From: JAUWMI01 sp964630455
GTDB taxonomy: Bacteria; Sumerlaeota; Sumerlaeia; MWCT01; JAUWMI01
DNA length: 8,251 nucleotides
Assembly (NCBI GenBank): GCA_964630455.1
Contig: CAZVVA010000169.1
Span: 1-8,251, forward strand
Direction of reading: 5' to 3'
A model generated the notes under the pieces. That model was not told the DNA's origin. It searched no databases and was given only the letters and a program-made list of their open reading frames with translations. Position numbers and translations under genes: made by a program. Shown here piece by piece: positions 5,701 to 8,251 of the stretch (positions are counted from its first letter, which is position 1; every line of letters starts with the position of its first letter).

Positions 5701-6906
5701 ATGCCTGATCTGAAGGTAACATTTTGCGGCGTTCCTTTTGAGAATCCTTTTCTGCTTGCCGCAGCACCATCAACAGATGAGCTCGACATAGTGCGACGCG
5801 CTTACGAATCCGGATGGGCAGGCGCAGTATTAAAAACAACATCCGTGGTCGGTACGCGCGTACCCCTCAGGTACCCGCTCCTGGCTGCATTGACCGACTC
5901 GAACCGCAAGCTCTATGCGCTGGGCAACATTGACCAGATCTCGCAGTATCACATTGATGTTGTGGCGGAACGCATACAGACGCTTACTCGCGAATTCCCG
6001 GAGAAGATCACAATTGCCAGTATTATGGGTGCTACGCCGGAGGAATGGGAGACCCTGGTTCACATCTGCGAGCAGGCAGGGGCTAGAGTCATTGAGTGCA
6101 GCTTCAGCTGTCCGCAAGGTACGCTCGGATCAAAGCCGGGCTTTATGTTGGGCCAGGATGTTGGGTTGGTGGAGGAGATCACGCGCTTGCTCGTTAGCGC
6201 CGCCACGAACTCTCATATTGTGGTGAAGCTCACTCCACTGGTGAATGATATTGTGGAGATCGCACAGGCTGTGAAACGAGCAGGGGCGAATGCTGTCGGT
6301 GCAATTAACACCATTCCATCTCTTATGGGTGTTGATCTCGAAACTCTGGTTCCCCAGCCTGATGTTGGCGGCAAAGCCACTTACAGTGGGCTCTCGGGCC
6401 CAGCGATAAAGCCCGTGATGCTTCGGGCTGTCGCAGAAATTGTGCGCCATACTAGCCTGGAGGTGACGGCTACCGGCGGGATTATGAGCTGGCGCGATAG
6501 CGTGGAATCATTGCTGGTTGGAGCTCGTACGGTGCAGCTCTGCACGGCAGTGATGCTACACGGCTTCGCTGTTATCAATGAGTTGCGCGATGGCCTGCGG
6601 CGCTTTATGCAGGGCAAGGGATTCGAGCACGTAGAAGATGTCATTGGACGGTCCATCCCGCATATCGTCACCTTCGACGAGCTACCCGAGCAGTTTCACG
6701 TGCGAGCGCGGATTGATCTGACCAAATGCACTCGATGTGGCCGATGCTTCATTGCTTGTCACGATGGCGGTCACATGGCTATTCAAATGGAAGCAGATAA
6801 ACAGCCAACTATTGATGACACACGATGCGTTGGGTGCGGCCTGTGCCAGATTGTCTGTCCGGTCGAGGGCTGCATCAGTCTGGTTGCAATAGCTAAACCC
6901 TCGTGA
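5701..6906 (+). CDS. preA: PreA-like dihydropyrimidine dehydrogenase subunit (flavin barrel plus 2x[4Fe-4S])
   Basis: A 401-residue cytosolic flavoprotein: a dihydroorotate-dehydrogenase-like FMN barrel (about 1-320) followed by a bacterial-ferredoxin domain. Cluster ligands are C343, C346, C349, C353 and C376, C379, C382, C386; C391 is an extra cysteine. PreA with the NAD-linked PreT reduces uracil and thymine or oxidises their dihydro forms. Compared with mammalian DPD, the catalytic cysteine is kept (C137 in SFSCPQG), as are asparagines equivalent to N609 (N76 in LGNIDQIS) and N736 with T737 (N203, T204). The N668 equivalent is serine (S134, codon AGC at 6100-6102). ATG 5701 follows GGAG (5689-5692) by eight bases, 60 bases after thrB. 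No preT is visible. The domain call is secure; the pyrimidine substrate is less so because of S134. Confidence 0.85.
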   Translation: MPDLKVTFCGVPFENPFLLAAAPSTDELDIVRRAYESGWAGAVLKTTSVVGTRVPLRYPLLAALTDSNRKLYALGNIDQISQYHIDVVAERIQTLTREFPEKITIASIMGATPEEWETLVHICEQAGARVIECSFSCPQGTLGSKPGFMLGQDVGLVEEITRLLVSAATNSHIVVKLTPLVNDIVEIAQAVKRAGANAVGAINTIPSLMGVDLETLVPQPDVGGKATYSGLSGPAIKPVMLRAVAEIVRHTSLEVTATGGIMSWRDSVESLLVGARTVQLCTAVMLHGFAVINELRDGLRRFMQGKGFEHVEDVIGRSIPHIVTFDELPEQFHVRARIDLTKCTRCGRCFIACHDGGHMAIQMEADKQPTIDDTRCVGCGLCQIVCPVEGCISLVAIAKPS

Positions 6907-6912
6907 GGAGGG
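6907..6912 (+). promoter_or_regulatory. Ribosome-binding site that fixes the ssnA start
   Basis: GGAGGG at 6907-6912 lies six bases before ATG 6919, within GAGGAGGG that begins in the preA stop codon. An in-frame TTG at 6913 directly abuts the site and would leave no spacer, so ATG 6919 is the better start. This removes two residues from the longest reading frame. Confidence 0.8.
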
Positions 6913-6918
6913 TTGTCC

Positions 6919-8250
6919 ATGATTATCTACAATGCCACGGTTATCTCACTCGGTGCAAAGCCACTGCTTATTCCGAATGGGGCTGTGTATGTTCGCGATG
7001 ATCGGATTATGGATGTGGGGAAGAGCTCTCGCATCATGAAGGCCTACAAGTCTATGCCTTCTATTAATGCCAATGGCAAAGTGTTGATGCCAGGGTTGAT
7101 TAACAGCCACACGCATCTCTACAGCACATTTGCGCTAGGTATGCTAGGGATCGGACCGCAACCTCGCAATTTCATGCAGACGCTAAAAAAGGTCTGGTGG
7201 CGCCTGGATAGGGCACTCTCTGAGGAAGCGATTCAACTCAGCGCACTAATTTCACTGGCTCAGGCAATTCGTGCTGGCACCACCACGTTGATTGACCATC
7301 ATTCGAGCCCCAACGCGATCCGCGGCAGTCTCAATTGCCTTGGCGACACTATTGAAGACGTGGGCATTCGCGCGTGCCTGAGTTACGAGGTTTCGGATCG
7401 CGATGGCATGCGCCGCACCCGGGAGGGTATTGCAGAGAACGTGCGCTTCCTCCAGGCAGTGAGTCGCCGCTCATCCCTGGTGCGTGGTCTGTTTGGCCTG
7501 CATTCCTCGTTTACCGTGTCTGATGAGACGCTGCGCCGGTGCGTCAATGCAGCCCGAGCCGTAAATGCGGGATTTCACCTTCATTGCGCAGAAGGCCTGA
7601 TTGATAATGAGGACAGTATAAAGAAACACGGAAAGGGAGTCATAGAGCGACTGGCTGAGCTCGGCGTTCTGGGGCCTAAGACCATTCTGGCGCACTGTGT
7701 TCATGTTTCTGAAGCACAAATCAGCCTTCTCGCCAAAACCCGCACAATGGTCGCTCACAACCCACGATCAAATATGAACAATGCGGTGGGCTGTGCCCCA
7801 CTCACGCACATGCTCAAGCGCGGCATAACTGTAGGATTGGGGACCGACGGGATGTCGGAATCGATGTGGGACGAGCTGAAGACAGGCGTCTTGCTGCATA
7901 AACACGTTGGCCGAGACGTTCGCGCAGGCACAAGTGAAATGATCACTGCACTGTTTCAAAACAATGCGCGCATAGCCAGCCGGATTTTTGGCGCAAAGAT
8001 CGGTGTAATTGAAAAATGCGCAAAGGCCGATCTGATTCTGGTTGATTACTACCCGCCAACGCCGCTGACCAAGGAGAACCTTGCGGCACACGTTCTCTTT
8101 GGCATTGCAAATGCACGGGTTGATAGCACAATTGTTAATGGTAAGATTCTCATGCAGAATGGGAAATTGCGCCGAATTAATGAGAGCAGTATTGCAACGC
8201 GCGGCCGCAAAATTGCCAGGCAGCTCTGGCGTCGCATGGTCTCTTCGTAG
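6919..8250 (+). CDS. ssnA: SsnA-type aminohydrolase (amidohydrolase superfamily)
   Basis: A metal-dependent cytosolic hydrolase, 443 residues from ATG 6919 and close to the length of E. coli SsnA as I recall it. Metal and active-site residues follow the cytosine-deaminase/chlorohydrolase pattern: HTH (H64, H66), HLHCAE (H222, E225), AHCVH (H259) and GTDG (D310). SsnA hallmarks are KVWWRLDRAL (91-100), IDHHSSP (125-131), HNPRSNMNNAVG (280-291), the GLGTDGMSESMWDE region, and WRRM near the C-terminus. SsnA genes are associated with selenium-dependent purine catabolism and sit near xanthine-dehydrogenase-type genes in enterobacteria and clostridia; the substrate is not established. It follows preA by 12 bases, suggesting a nucleobase-degradation unit that continues past the window. 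The gene is complete, with TAG at 8248-8250. Confidence 0.87.
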   Translation: MIIYNATVISLGAKPLLIPNGAVYVRDDRIMDVGKSSRIMKAYKSMPSINANGKVLMPGLINSHTHLYSTFALGMLGIGPQPRNFMQTLKKVWWRLDRALSEEAIQLSALISLAQAIRAGTTTLIDHHSSPNAIRGSLNCLGDTIEDVGIRACLSYEVSDRDGMRRTREGIAENVRFLQAVSRRSSLVRGLFGLHSSFTVSDETLRRCVNAARAVNAGFHLHCAEGLIDNEDSIKKHGKGVIERLAELGVLGPKTILAHCVHVSEAQISLLAKTRTMVAHNPRSNMNNAVGCAPLTHMLKRGITVGLGTDGMSESMWDELKTGVLLHKHVGRDVRAGTSEMITALFQNNARIASRIFGAKIGVIEKCAKADLILVDYYPPTPLTKENLAAHVLFGIANARVDSTIVNGKILMQNGKLRRINESSIATRGRKIARQLWRRMVSS

Positions 8251-8251
8251 G

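Overview
The window reads as bacterial chromosomal DNA of moderate GC content. All supported genes lie on the + strand, are tightly packed, mostly carry Shine-Dalgarno-like sites, and use ATG or GTG starts. The gene set is an archaeal-type phosphoglycerate mutase homologue next to threonine synthase, a deoxyhypusine-synthase-like protein, and a PreA/SsnA pair. That mix is more typical of anaerobic or deep-branching bacteria than of model organisms, but nothing here fixes the taxon. There are no rRNA or tRNA genes, CRISPR arrays, or intact mobile elements.

Layout. Bases 1-24 are probably the last codons of an upstream gene, whose stop overlaps the start of a 317-residue deoxyhypusine-synthase-like protein (24-977). 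A 243-base gap follows (978-1220). It holds a possible three-way-junction RNA fold (1054-1117) and AT-rich sequence with short repeats. Next is thrC (1221-2519), which overlaps an apgM-type gene (2494-3699) by 26 bases. A 404-base gap (3700-4103) has no convincing gene but contains a good sigma70-like promoter with an overlapping inverted repeat just before hisH. The last block is hisH (4104-4718), thrB (4705-5640, overlapping hisH by 14 bases), preA (5701-6906) and ssnA (6919-8250), probably one transcript.

How the genes fit together. ThrB makes O-phosphohomoserine and ThrC converts it to threonine, so the last two steps of threonine synthesis are both present, though in separate transcription units. 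The ApgM-type protein coupled to ThrC belongs to a family previously proposed to be an alternative homoserine kinase. Having it beside a fully canonical ThrB is the most interesting biological puzzle in the window. HisH is the glutaminase subunit of imidazole glycerol phosphate synthase, but its partner HisF is not here. PreA (a dihydropyrimidine-dehydrogenase-type flavoprotein with two Fe-S clusters) and SsnA (an amidohydrolase linked to selenium-associated purine catabolism) form a nucleobase-metabolism pair that probably continues beyond the window.

No clearly new multi-gene system is evident. The best leads are the two candidate homoserine kinases, the structured element before thrC, the substituted substrate-binding position in PreA with no PreT nearby, and the uncharacterised DHS-like protein.
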